This document shows positions 27,301 to 42,300 of a stretch of 64,000 nt of DNA, piece by piece. Below the pieces are notes generated by a model. It worked only from the letters and a program-made list of their open reading frames with translations, searched no databases and was not told where the DNA came from. Positions within the stretch are counted from its first letter, which is position 1. Each line of letters opens with the position of its first letter. Location of the stretch: NCBI RefSeq assembly GCF_000237925.1, contig NC_031498.1, positions 17,865,004-17,929,003 on the forward strand, given 5' to 3'. Source of the stretch: Schistosoma mansoni (lineage: Eukaryota; Platyhelminthes; Trematoda; Strigeidida; Schistosomatidae). A program made the translations under genes and the position numbers.

Positions 27301-30300
27301 AATTTATATAAGGGTTTATTTAACTGCAATAGTTTAAATAACTTGAATTCACAGTGAATCTGGTTTTTTAGTATTGTTTGTTCTGGCATAATTCGGTACT
27401 ATTAATGCATCTACCTTGGAAAAAATTAGGGTTTTCAATGAAGTTTGTTCGTCCCTCACATTTCTCTACTTTATTAAAGAAGCGAAATGTTGAGTACAAA
27501 AGACCAATTCAGCGATATCTGTGAACAGTCCCATTCATATTACCCATTGCTGAATTTAAAGTCACAACTTTATCAGTCAGATATTTTATGTGCCTTCTGA
27601 AGACATTTCATTTCATTTCCAAAGTAATTTTGGCAGAAATGTGTGAAAAAACTTGTTTCATTCTTTGTTATCCGATTTCGTATTGTTACACTGTTGTAAT
27701 GAAGAGTTTATCTAAATAATGAGAGAAAAATCTAATTTTAAGAAACAGGTAGAAGCATGGTTCTAATGTTTGCCCAACATTTTCATGTTCGTTATCTATC
27801 GATTGTATGTTGTTTGATTAACAACTCATAATCATCTAATTCATTATCGAAACTTGTATTTAAATGGCAAAGTAAAAATAGTTTCACAATAACCTTAAGT
27901 GTAGCCTAATGAGTTAGGTTAAGTTTGCACTGTACAAATTTGTATTGTTATTTGTGAAATATTCCTTGACATGACAATGCTCAATGTGATACTAAACCCA
28001 GGATATGGAATTTTATCATGCCAAGAATATTGATAAAGTAAAATCGTCTGTTTTACCTATAGAAAATGTGTTGCGGACGTATATCTCACAGTTGACACAG
28101 TCTAATTACGGTTAAATCTGTTAGAACACGTGTTGGATTCAGCGATAAAACACATTCTATAAATTGTTCACATTATTCATAGAGTTTAGTGAACGGGAAC
28201 TCAGGCGACGAAAACTAATTTATTGTTTAGCACAAAATTACAGCGTTCTTTTGTAAGATGTGAAAACTATACATTAAAAATTTTATTTGAAAATTCTCCG
28301 TCAATTGTTTCATTTTTCATTGTCCCTTCATTACTATTACACTTACTCTCGGTTTCCGTTCTCTTCGATTCAATCTTATCAACCTTCTACTGCCAGGCGT
28401 TCCACTTCAGATTAATGTTACATACTACTTATGTCGATAGACATAAGCGATATACACAACAGTAGTAATGAATTGAAACAAAAGATACTGAATTCTCCAA
28501 AATTAAACTTGCAAATGTGTGTAAAAATAAGTTTTAAGTTTTGTTTAATAGACTATATCACAAGTTCTGTCGATGGTTAATAGTCTCAAAGGCGATTTGT
28601 CACAACGAACCTTGACAATCTTCAAGCGGAAAATTTAAAAAGCTAAATAAAAGCTTACTCATTCCCATTTTTATGGAAGGTTTAAAACATGTAACACAAG
28701 TGTGTTGATATCTTATAACTTAGATACATTTTTCATACATCTGAATTAAATGTATGCAAAATATCCTATGTGCTTTTATAATTAAAGCTGGGTAAATAAT
28801 ACGTTCCGATTCCATTTCAAAAATGATATTTCCATTAAGAAGTTTTAGTTGAATTGTATCAACATATGAAAATATTCTTAAATACTTAAGTTTCAGTCCA
28901 TTTAACGAATCCCCTTAATTAATTTAACTTAAATAAACCAAAAGATATTCTCATAGTTGTAAGCATGAGTCAATTGAAGCTAGACCGCCAAAGTAAACCT
29001 GGAAGCACTGGACGGCCGTTTCGTTCTATTGTGGGACTCCTCAGAAGTGCGCATCCACGACCTCGCCTCGTGAGATTCGAACCCAGGACCTACCAGTCTC
29101 GCACCAGAGCACTTAACATATAGACCACTGAGCCGGTATTCGATGGTGTTAATGTCCTTTAATAAAGAAACCCATAATAATTTGATTCCCGAAAAATTTC
29201 ATCTTTCAACACTACTAGCTCATTAGTTAGGTAAAGATAAAATTGAAATTAGAGAGTATGTAGTCAGTTGTAAATTATAATTACTTTGATTACCTTTTGA
29301 TCATATAGATTATATGCTTATAAATAAACTCCTTACCTTTACACAACTACCAATTATTTCCTTTCATTTAATACAGTTAAGTATCTTATTTGTTAAGAGA
29401 ACAACAACCATATGAATGTAAGTGAAGATCCTACTATGTTATATATCCCGACTGAATTGCTTAAAGATAATTTTCTACACACACTGTTTTTTGTAAAAAC
29501 CAAAACTTTTAAAGGTTAATGTTTGAAACAAATCGAAGTAAAATTAAATATGCAAATGAATACTACTTTGTATGAATAGACATTTTAATAAGATAATGGT
29601 ATCAAAATTATTAATTCATTGATTTCAATCAACAGTGGTAGGTTTCAGAACATTAATAGTAACTAAAGCACGAGTGAACTATGATGTTATTATTACAGTT
29701 CAATAGCTTTGTAGATTAGATTATGAATTTCGAAACAGTGATTGCCTTGTAGTTGCTTGGCTTCGAAATAATTCTTTAGGCTTCGTTTATCAATTACCCT
29801 GATGACCGTTATTAAGTAAATTTAAAGCATCAACCACAGTTTATTATTGGATAGTGCAGATAACAGAGTTGCAAGCACACCAAGAGAATTTAGGCAGAAA
29901 GGCTAATGTTCACGAGCGAGAGAATACAGAGGCGGATTCAGGGTCAAAATGAATAGAAGTAAATTAATCAATGCGATTCAAGCATGCATATATATATTTG
30001 AGCAACTAATATTTAAGCTAGAGAGAGATATGTGTAGTCTGTCACATGTGATCAAGTATACACGATCATACATACACGATAGTAATAATAATTGTACAAA
30101 GTAATAGACTGTTTGTTACTGTTTGAATAACACTATCTGCTAAGTAAATTAACCGAAGAGCTTGAAAACATTGACCAAAAGCAAACTTAATTGTAGGAGT
30201 GGTGCTATTATCTGACCTTAATTTTAAGTGAAGTTATCAAATAATGTTTAAGATTTTATATGACGAATATTACATGATATGAATAATAATAGTTAGGTCT

Positions 30301-33300
30301 AATAGAATAAAGAGAACTCAGCCTACTGTTCAAACACCATTTGATCATATATGAAATATACCAGGTAAATAAGGTAGAACAATTGAAAGTAATAGACAAC
30401 TTTATAAGTTCAAAATGTAAAACCCTGTTACATACTTATTATAAAAACTATTCAAACTCACTACTTCGTCAGCCTTGTACTTATCATTCAGATATAGGTT
30501 ACCATTTAATTAACTAGAAATCCGTTAAGAAAATCTTACAGAATATTTGATATATAAAGCTAAATAAATATCAATTAAAATAATTTTACAATATAATGAA
30601 AATACATTTTCAACTTTTACCAAATCTCACTATGAAAATAGTTTTTTCTTTCAGAAAGGGTTTTGTGGAGATTTCAGTATTTTCATAGTTGAAACCATGA
30701 GTCAATTGAAGCTAGACCACCATGGAAAACCTGGATGCACTAGACGGCCGTTTCTTCCTATTATGGGACTCCTCGGTGGCAGTGTGCATCCACGATCCCA
30801 CTTCGCGAGATTTGAACCGTTGGATGCCAGCTAAGTGGTCTATCGGTAAAGTGCTCTGACGCGAGATTGGTAGGTCCTGGGTTCGAATCTCGTGAGGCGA
30901 GATCGTGGATGCGCACTGTTGAGGAGTCCCATAATAGGCCAAAACTGCCATCCAGTGCTTCCAGGTTTTCCATGGTGATCTAGCTTCAATTGACTCATGA
31001 TTTCAACTATAAAAGTTTTTTCTTTATTTGAAATAAATTATTCACTCCAAGAAGCACGACTAGCTGCTGAATAACCTTAGTTTAATCAATAACTCTTTCT
31101 TAGATCTTTTTATTCATTACCTACAAACTACTTTTCTTCACACATATCCTTTATGGTTTATGACATCATTGAAGTAACCAAAAGAATAAAGAAACCATTT
31201 TCAATACACATAGATATGAAAGTATTTTACTTTTTATCTTGAACAGTTGTTCAGCTTTAAAATTTAAATAAAACATCTAACATCACACATTATTTGAATG
31301 ATCAAAACTAAACAACTTCTTTACTTAAAATGGTATATATTTTTTTCCTTGAACAATATACTACTTCAATTCATACATTAGTAAACCACTAAATCTCTTG
31401 TATAAATCTTCCATTTTTATTTGTACTTCAAAAAAAAAACACAAAAATACCTACCTACATCAAGATGTTTTATCAAATAACATTTTTGTTTTCTTCTAGC
31501 CAGATAGATGCTTAAAAAAAAATAAAAATTAATTATCTTTTTATACTACTTAAATATCATCCTATTAAGAATATTTTTTTTTATTACCTAAAGGCATTCA
31601 ATCTGAGTAATATAGTAAGTAATATAATACCGACATTAAATGAAACATTTATCACTATATGTAGATAAGAAATATAGAAATGAAATAAGATAATGCTAAA
31701 TTTATATTTTCCCCCAGAGAATATGAAGAATGGAAAGATATACACAAAATCTATATAAACATTAATGAATATAATAATATTAAGTGTCTGTAATGATAAT
31801 TAAACGTGAGCATAATATACATACTAATGATTAGTTTTTTATCATTATCATTACTATATCATTTATATAAAACATTTACATACTTATAGTAAGAATAAAA
31901 TTCTTATTAGAAACAATTGAGAAAATAGAAATGATATGAATAATAGTTATATCATAATAAAAAGTATATTTATTGGGGATTCTAATGACTATTTATTGTC
32001 AACTAGTTACCCAAACTGCACATGCATGAGTACCGCTCTCACAACGCTAGGGCTTTACGCACTCACCCAATCCCGTTAGGGTCACATAATACGAGTGGTT
32101 TGGTCTGCTCGGTCATCGGACATCCAATCCGCAACCACATGTTGAGGCCCCCGCAAAGGGGAAACTTACGAATCAACTCAATCTCAATCATCCAATCCAC
32201 ACCCCACACCACATTCGTCAAAGGCAGCAAGGCGAGTTATAACCGGCCACTTCAGGGATCCCATCTGGGTTACCGAGCCACCGAAGCCATGCATTAACCA
32301 GCAGCGGAAACCGCGAGTTTTCTAGTCCTTGCCGTCTTTACCGGATGATCGGGTCTCTCTAAGGCCCACATTAAGCTGAAGGATCAGTTCCAGACACGGT
32401 AGGTTCCGCTAGAGCGCACATGTTACCCTGTGGATGACTCTACATGTCCAGGTTGGTTGTTCAGCAACCTAGACTGGGCCTCCCCACCACACTAGCCCTT
32501 ACGAACCAATGCAAGATGGGTAGAAGTCAGATGTGACCGTGAGCATCCGCAACATATTGCTATATCAGGCACCTTTACCGGCACACAACAGCCCTACTGG
32601 AGACCCGAAGGCCTCGACGACATTTTAGCCGCAGCATCGATCGACACCACGTTACTAGCGGGAACCACGAAGAGGTAGTCGTCACCCAAAAGGCCCAATT
32701 AATTGGATGACAAGGCATTTGGCTACCTTAAGAGAGTCATGGTTACTCCCGCCATAAAAAAACATTTATTGAGGATTCTAATGACTATATATATATAACT
32801 TACGCCTGTTACCCCTCGTGGAGAAGCATAGGCCGCACACCAGTTTTCTTCATTCAACCCTGTACTGGGTAATCCTTTCCAGTTCTTTCCAGTTGATATT
32901 CATCCTTTTCATATCTGCTTCTATTTCCCGTCGTAATGTGTTCTTCGGCCTTCCTCTTTTTCTCTTCCCTTCCGGATTCCAAGTTTGCGCTTGCCTGGTG
33001 ATGCACTTTGGTGATTACTTTAATGTATGTCCGATCCACTTGCAACGTCTTTTCCTAACTTCCTCTCCAGCTGAAAGCTGGTTTATCCTCATATGCCTGT
33101 AGCTCTTTTAGAGTTACTGCCTATAAATTTAAATAAGGAAAATAGTTTATGAGTTATTCTTCTTACTTTCAACCCAAATCAAACTATCAAGTTTGGTTTT
33201 CATACTTTACAATTTATTTATAATCTTTCATGTTAACAGATTATTGAATATATATCTGATTTCATTGTGATGATTTAGTCAGTAGACCAAGTAAACTTTA

Positions 33301-36300
33301 TTGTGATCATTAGATGAATGATATAAAACATTGTAATGAACCATTCGATATTTAATTTAGAAGACTTATTGGTTGCAGTTTTTGTTAATGCACATTAATC
33401 CCTATCCAATGTTACGGATCGACAATAAGGAAGAAATAATTTTGTCAAAATTCATTGAATTCAGTTTTGAAATATATCAAAAGCTGTCATTTATATTATT
33501 ATTATTAGTAGTAGCAGTAGTATTGATTGAAACTTGTTATACGCATTATTATATTTGATCTGTAAAACATATGCATATGATCCTGATGTCATTATTAATT
33601 TCTGGTGTATGCATGTGATTTCGATAGATTTAAGCAGTATGTACCACCAGTCGAAAGTGAAATACCTGGTGGCAGAAGGTTAAGAAGTTTAAAGAAAAGA
33701 GAACGACAACAGAGAATGATCGGTGTAGAAACGAAGGAACAATGAAGTCTGAGACAATTGACTGATATTTTGCAAATGAAGTATTTACTATATGGTTCTC
33801 AGATTTTACGGGGAATTTCTTTAATTTTGTGGCCAAGTACATTTTATTATCTCTGCCTGTGTTCTCGTTCACTACAATTTGAAAAAAACCTAATATATCA
33901 GTGTAATGATTTTAAGGTGAATATGCACAATGCTATTGTAATCAGATTGGTAGCTTTTACTAGTCCTCATAACAATGAAGTATTCACCTCTAATTACTAA
34001 AATATTTATAATAAGCTTTTACTGAAGTAAAAGGTCCGTGGGTGTTACTTCGATGTTAGATGGGTTCAGAGGAGCTTATCGATTCAAGAGTTCTTTGAAG
34101 TGTTCTACGCACCTGTTCCATTGTTCTTCAATGTTGGTGATTATCTTGCCTTCCTTGTTTTTCATTGATCGTTCTGGTTTACGGTGATTTCCAGATAGTT
34201 TCTTAGTTCTATCATACAATTGTCTCATGTTTCTTTCTGTTGCAGCCTTTTCAGGCATCATTGCTAAATCTTCCACATATTTACGTTTGTCGGCTCTGAT
34301 GCTCCTCTTCATTTGCTTGTTTCCTTCTGTGTATTCGGCTTGTACTTTGACTGATGTTGGTTGCTGCTTTCTTGTTCCTCCTTTCTTCAATCGTATCCAG
34401 TGTATCAACAGTGATTCATTCCTTGTGGTGGTGATTTTTGTTGCACAGAACCTCATGACATATTTAAATGATTGCCTCTTTTATCGCTTTCCAGTTGCTC
34501 TCCATAGTAGTTCCCTCTTCATTGAGTAGCTCACCCACAAAATCACAAATAATTAAATTTACTGTAAATTAAGATTGTGTACATTAATCTTCTTTTTCCC
34601 ATTCTCAGTAAACTATTCAAGCGTTAAACGAAATCCTAAAGGATTTAGGGTAATGCTATCTTGTTTTCTCTTATAAATGTACACATGGTAAACCTTACAA
34701 CAGTCATCATTTTATCAAGAATATATTATGAATAATTTTTTTCTTTGAATTATTATTGGATTGTTCAACTGTAGTTTGTTTATTTAACTTGACAAGTAGA
34801 CAAAAAGGTGGTTGGTGACTAAATGTAATTAGATTCAGTCATACTTGGTAGGATAGGAGAACTATTTTTTGTGTATAAAAAGTTAGTTTATTTTGAATAA
34901 AAAGAGAAAAATAAAGAAATTTGTTTTGATCATAATTGTTACAAACAGTTTGAGACGTCATATTATCTAACAAACAAATGAATTATTACATGTACAAATA
35001 AGTTTTGAATATGCTGATTGAATTTATAATTGAATCTTGAATACAAGTTTTAGTTAGAAGTATAGATCTGTAGTGCCGTGCTTCGTTAATCGATCGCCTC
35101 GATAACCGTTATAATATCAATCTTAACGGTGCGTAAAATCAGAAGGCAAAGAGAAGCGGCAACTACAATCTATTGACAAATGACTCGGGCCAGAAGGTTG
35201 CAAGCACATGAGCTAATATCAGCGAGCAGTTAGCAGCCAGGAGTGGGTAGTAAGTGAGCAGGCGATTACATAGGCAATTTATAGTCAAATTGAATAAGGG
35301 CATAGCAAAACAAAACAGAAGTTGATAATATGATTTGCGTACATATATATATGGAGGCGGAGTATGAGTATCGAATGATACTTAAGCAATCAACATTTTG
35401 GCTAGAGTGTCATGAGCTCTAGTGGTCATAACAGTACAAAGAATATGCAATTTGTTATTATCCAAATGACGATGTCTGTTAAGTAAGTTAATAAAAAGGC
35501 TTAACCAAAATTAATCATACTCAAAATTGATTGTGGGATAGTTGCTATAAGTCTATCAAGTCAATCAAATAAAAAAAACAGGGAAGGATACAGATTGACA
35601 GTATGATTAGTTATTATACTAATTTTGTATATGTTAAATCGAGTTCAGTTCGCCAACAATGTGCGCACTGCTGAGGAGTCCTATAATAGGACGAAACGGC
35701 AGTCCAGTGCTTCCAGGTTTTCTATGGTGGTCTAGCTTCAATTGATTCATGATCTCAACTAATAAAATTACTATAATATCCACAAAACCCCTTCTGATAA
35801 TGTACTTATGATCAAATTCATTGATTTATTACTCAAATTAATACGGAAATGAAAGCTAAGTCAGACTAGACGTCTTGTGTTCTCGAATTTTCTATGGTTT
35901 TCTATCTAATCTTTTTTGTCACAGCAACAGTTTTTAAAAATTCACTTAGTATTGTTTGTTTGAATCTTCCCATTGATGTTTTAGGACTGCAACTGGTCAG
36001 TCTCTAATTAGCATACGTGTATACTGTGCGTATTGCCTCGATATAGCCTTATTTCACAAGTATTGTAAGCAAAGATGGATACACACAGTATTCACATATA
36101 CCGATTAGAGACTGACCAGTTGCAGTTCTAAACATCAATGGGAAGATTCAAACAAACAATACTAATTGAATTTAAACTTCACCCCATTGCACAAGCAAGT
36201 GGCTGTCAGGACTCAGTAGCTGAGTGGATAACGCGATGGCGTTTGAAGCGAAAGGTACTGAGTTCGAGTCGCAAAGTGAACATCAACTATGAGATGCAGG

Positions 36301-39300
36301 TACATCCATCTGACGAGTCCCAAACAGGATGAAACGCGCATCCTGGATTCCACTGCTAGCCACTATCAATCTTAGTTTTTAAAAATGTTTACTTATTGTT
36401 ATTATCTCATGATAATGGTGTATTTCTTGCTCCATTCTCATTCAAGAGTGAATTTAACAGATTACTCTGACTTACATTATAAAAACACATATGAAGATAT
36501 ACATTTTTGTATTGGTGGCTTACAATTATAAAGATAATTTTCATAAATTTCTCAAAGCTGAAAGTTCATAAGTTAAGCTAATACTTATCTTCAAGAGTTT
36601 CCTTCATTTCAAAGTAGTATTCATCATGGATGAATACTAAAATTCAGGAACTAATATATATATATATATGTTTTGTTTTCAGTCTCTTATAAAGCATGCA
36701 CAAACCGTAGATACCTAAGAAAACAAAACAAATCTGTTTTAACCACAGTTTTATTTATCATTATAACTAAGTTAGTTGGAAATTTTTCCCCATGGTAAAT
36801 GACATTTCACATTATAGTAAAGCTATGCTTTCTTAAGAAACTAATTGATAGAAATATAGTAAGTTTACTAATTGACATATATGAATATTATATTTTGATA
36901 AATGTTTATTGAAACAAATATTACTGATAACTATCTTATTGTTTAAAATATACTGACTGAATATAACTGATGAACAACTGCTCTCTCAAGGGAATATTGG
37001 AAAAGAAAAAACAACTGGATACTGATTTGATAAAGTATTCACATGCAAATATGTGACACGAAATAACAATGCTTTAGTTCATTTTTTCTTCACAGACAAT
37101 GGTAAAGTTTGAAAGGAAAGAATGTCAATAAATCACATTGTCACATTCATCTCATCTGTTTTTATTTATAAATACTTATTGGAACCTAATACTCATATTG
37201 ATTACTATATGCTAGTGTCCTACATTTATTTATAAAATGTTATTCGAGATGAACCAAAGTGTCAAATGATCAGTGTTATAACATTAGTTCATAAGTAAAG
37301 ATGGATAGTGACTAGCAGTGAATCCAGGACACGCGTTTCATCCTATCTCGCGACTCTTCAGCTGGATGTATTTGCATCACAGAGTTGATTTTCTCTCCGA
37401 GACTCGAACCTATAACCGTTCGCTTCAAACGCCATCGCGTTATCCACTTAGCTGTTGAGTCCTGATAGCCATCAATGGGAAGATTCAAGTACACAATGCC
37501 AAGTGAATTATTTAATAAGACTTATTTTAAAAAAAGTATTCAGCTTATTGATATATCTTTTCTGTGATTAGGAATAACTTGGAAACTCATTAAATTCAAT
37601 GTACTGGTAAGAACTATTTGCTATTGCAAGGATTTGGCAAATATTATGATTGAATCAAACTAATTTACTAATTGAACAAAAACAGAATAGTATTTCAAGT
37701 AACGAATGTTGAACTTATCAAAGTACATATGCACTATAGAAATGAATATGAGTGTTTAGGGTCAGAAAAACTTGGATCGAGTCAATCTGTTTCTTGATTC
37801 ATTTTTATTCAGTTCCGGTTAATCTCAAAAAGAATTCTGAATTGATTTCTTCACTTCCTGTGTATCTGAACATAAAAAGAAATCTATCGTTTATTGCTAA
37901 CAATTAATAATTCATTTCATTATTCTTTATAATATATATATGTCCACATAATTCTATTCATATGCATGCGGTTAAGCTGAATGACATGAACCATGATGTT
38001 AACTAATGTGACGACCGACTATTATTACTTTGAACTTAAGCAGTTAAGCTAAGTACTGTACAGGCAAAATACGGAGCAATAAAGTCTTAAAAATGCTTCA
38101 TATATGGAAATTACTAAATAAAATAATTAGTTCAAAGATTCTCATCACCTACCATCATCTATCAAGTGCCACACAGAAATGAATTTAAATGCTTATAATT
38201 TAGTAATCTTCAATGTATTTCCAATGGATGTGTCAAAATAAGAAAGAATAGTAAGTGATTAAGTTAAAAAATTTATCAGATAAGTTTTTACAATTATTGT
38301 ATAATAAGCGTAATCATTCTATTTATGACTTGATCAGATTACTTATTTATAATATATTTAAGTCTAGTCGTGTTTGATGTTGAATTCACTTTTTTTGGTT
38401 GTAAATCAGATTAAATCATGAAACGTAGTTTACATTTTGATCATTTAGAAAGTCGATGTAAAATGACTTAATTAAGAGGGAAGTTGGCATTGGCCTCGTG
38501 ACTTCCGAAGGAACTCGGCTTTCATAATGAGACGTCATAATTCTTCCTTTAAATCCCAGGGCAGAGTATAAATGGTTTGAATAATTTTTTTTCTGGTTAG
38601 CATTTTTTTAATCGAGTTAGTTTTCTACGGGGTGGAGTCGCTAACCCCATGCCCAACCTTCCTCCTTTATCCGGGCTTTGAACCGGTAGCAGCCCCCGGA
38701 GGATCTACAGGCGGAGTTAAAATGAATTGATTACTATATGAAAAATAAACTTGACTATTAGCATGTATCATCATTAGCATGTATCATCAACAGAGAATCT
38801 ACTCACTATTTGGTCAAGAATATGAATAAATTCTAGTATACAATTTATTGTTTATAACTAATAATGATCATATTTATAAAACTACAACAAATGAATACTA
38901 TACGACCATGTATCATGCTGTTGTTTTTTTATTTTCGAGTATATTATTCTTTCATACAAACTAAAATTCACTTGTCATAGTTTACATGGTTGCAAATCGG
39001 GAATCATGTACACTTCAAACTATTGAGTTTGATAACCATTTTAACTTGATGAAGTCGAACAAATGTTGAAATTCCCAAACAAAATGAAGATTGAATTCAT
39101 TTTATTTCATATAACTTTATATGTTTATGAATCATCTCTTCAAAGGGAAATATACAAGTCAAAAGACGTCAGTAACATGAACGTTTGTTTTAAAATTGTT
39201 AACCTTCATTTTTTTCAAAAAGAAAAAAGAATATTCTTCCTATTTGACATTTATTCTTTTATTTGTAGTATGAATTATCCATTTATCTCTCATAATGATA

Positions 39301-42300
39301 TAAATAGTTTGTCTTTCTGACGTCTTATTTATCTTACATGTATATTTCTACAGTACAAAACGATAAAAATAGTAAATTTACATATAATGTAGGTTTTCTG
39401 TTGGTTAGAAAGAGTCTGGCTGACTTCCAGGGTACCTTTAATGTAATGAAGTCACTTATTGGTTTTATTTTTCTGTGGCAAAATAATGATAAAACTAATT
39501 GTGTTTATTTTTCTTCTTTACTGTCTACGTAAAAGTCCATTGTTTTAGAAATGAATTGGTTACATTCAATACACATTTGTTTTAGAATAAAGAATAGAAC
39601 TGATTTTTTATCTAATGGCACTTATTATTTTCTTCATATTCATTAATATAGTAAATTAATGATTAACTGATGGTATTTAATTTTAACCTACCCAGGGTAT
39701 ATTATGATCTTTCTAGGTATGGGTTTTCTCTCCCTCTTCTCCTCCTCCTCCTCCTCCTCCTCCATATCTCTCACTTTTTTAGTTAAACACAGTAGATGTA
39801 TATAAACATGTGTGTATGCTTTTAGATATAATCTACTTAATATGGAATAAGCCAACGAATTGATTCTGAAATAACTACTGTCAAATTTGTATAGTATCGT
39901 TTTCTTGGTTTTCATTTAACCATGAATTTTTTTCATTCATTTATTCATTAAGATTATGGCGTGTAAGGATAATGTAGAAGGTAAATATTCACATGCATAC
40001 ACACACACACTCGTATGGAAAACAGGAGAACATGTACGTAAAATAGTATAATATTTTCCTATCGTCAAAATTAGTACATTAACTCAATGTTAACAAAAAC
40101 AGTTGTCTTCACTAATAAAAATGAATCATAATTTCATTCTAATTGAATGTGTATTGCTAATAGATTCTGACAGAAAGTGATAAATTGTAAACAATACCAA
40201 TGAATATGAATATATGTAATTGGTAAAAATAGAAATCACATGAGATATAATGAAACTAAGTCTTTATAATTCACTTAGTATTGTTTGTTTGAATCTTTCC
40301 ATTGATGTGTTAGGACTGCGACGGATCAGTCTCTTATTGGCACATGTGCATACTGTGCGTATTGCCTCGATATTGTCTTAATTCACAAGCAAAGATGGAT
40401 AGTGGCTAGCAGTGGAATCCAGGAAGCGCGCCACTTCGTCCTCTTTGAGACTCGTCAGCTGGATGTGCCTGCATCTCAGAGTTGTTGTTCACTCCAGGAC
40501 TCGAACCTAGTACCGTTCACTTCAAACGCCATTGCACTATCCACTTAGCCACCATTTGCTTGTGCAATACGGCGAAGTTTAAATTCACTTGATATTGTTT
40601 ATTTGAACCTTACCGTCGAACATCAACTTTGAGAAGCAAGTACATTCAGCTGACGAATGCCAAATAGGACGAAACGCCTGTCTTAGATTTCACTGCTAGC
40701 CACTATCCATTTTTGTTCATAACAAACTTTGGAGTTATTACAACATATAGTAGGATTCCTTGTTAATAACAAAAAGAGTTCATGTTCAAAACGCATTGTA
40801 TTCTGATTGTAATGTTGTTGTAATTTAGGATTAGTTGCAAGTATTTCTTTTTGTTAAAAGGAGTTGTTGTTGGCAGATGATTTTATTTGAATCACATGGT
40901 TACATAACAGAACAAAAACCTTCATAATGTTTAAACGTGGATTATAATCGATGTTTTATCTAATATTTGAATTCCATTCATCGAAATTATTTTATCGCTT
41001 CAATAGTTAGTGTTCCTAAAATATCGTTCTTGATAAGTATCTGTGATTAAAGAAATACAGGATCACTGATGAACATGTTTGAGATGTTTAAAAATAATAT
41101 GGGATAGGTCTCAAGTAACATCGGATCTACAGTGGTTTTCGATATGTACTAAACAGTTTTTGAAAAGAAATCCTGTGTGAAATTTTTCACCTACCTTTTA
41201 GTTGACTGAAGATGATATAAATTGAAAGTTAATGATCATTTTCATCTTTTTAAAATAAAAGCTGGTACAACCTAATACCGAAGGAGTTAGAAAATTAAAA
41301 CTATGAGCATATGGAATGTTTAGCTAGAACTACGCAAAGGTCGTAAACAGACTTATTTTGTTTTAATTCATTTAGTATTACTTGTTTGAATCTTCCCGTT
41401 GATGTTTAGGACTGCAACTGGTCAGTCTCTAATTGGCATATGTGCATACTGTGCGTATTGCTTCGATATAGCCTTAGCTCACAACAATCGTAAGCAAGGA
41501 CTTATTTTACGCCTTATTATGTTTACAAATAATATATCACAATCTTTCTAATTATAAAAGCATAAGACAAGTATACACATACTGCTAGTTTACTTAAATC
41601 TTGCAGATAATGACACAAAGCGGTAAATCTTCTGCTATAACGTTTCTGTCTTCTACACTATATCAAAGTAAAATGCTCCTTTATTTATTATACTAGGCTT
41701 TGTTGAAAGACAGTTTTAAATATCAAGAAATTACCAATGTAACTACATATTGCCGGGAGAAGGTGAACAAACTTAATGTTTATATTATTATCATCTTGAA
41801 AACATCTAAGTGACTTCAAATTTATTTGGTATTCATCCTGAAGGAAATAAAGAAACACTGACAGCACTGAATTTCATGATGTTGAATTCATTTTTTCCAA
41901 TCTCTCTGTAAAAAGAAAGATTTATCAAGCTTAATGATAAAATATAAATCAGTTTCATATCAAACATAATGAGGCAATAAAAATTCATAAACTAATAGTT
42001 CTTGATAGATTTATTGTTATCAAAACTCATTAGAGATTGTTCTTTTCCAAAAAATACTTATGAGAAACTCTGTTATAATCTATTCTATTCATTATGAGAA
42101 GTGTTTTGTTTTACACTGTAAGAGTGTTTTGTCTTATGTGAAGACGTATTTTTCCTATTTTATAGTTGGAATCATGAGTCGATTGAAGCTAGACCATGGT
42201 TAAGCGCTTGCGCGCGTGACTGATAGGTCCTGGGTTCGAATCTTGCGAGGCGAGATCGTGAATGCGCACTGATTAGGAGTCCCATAATGGGACGAAATGG

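Noticed and set aside
32022-32297. 91-codon frame in the GC-rich insertion
   Set aside because: GC-rich DNA has fewer stops by chance; no recognised domain, and the element's end is 28S-derived non-coding sequence.
32699-32753. Genuine 28S rRNA gene
   Set aside because: Only ~54 nt match; flanking sequence on both sides is not rRNA.
38755-38790. Tandem tagcatgtatcatcat x2
   Set aside because: Two 17-bp units only; ordinary slippage duplication.
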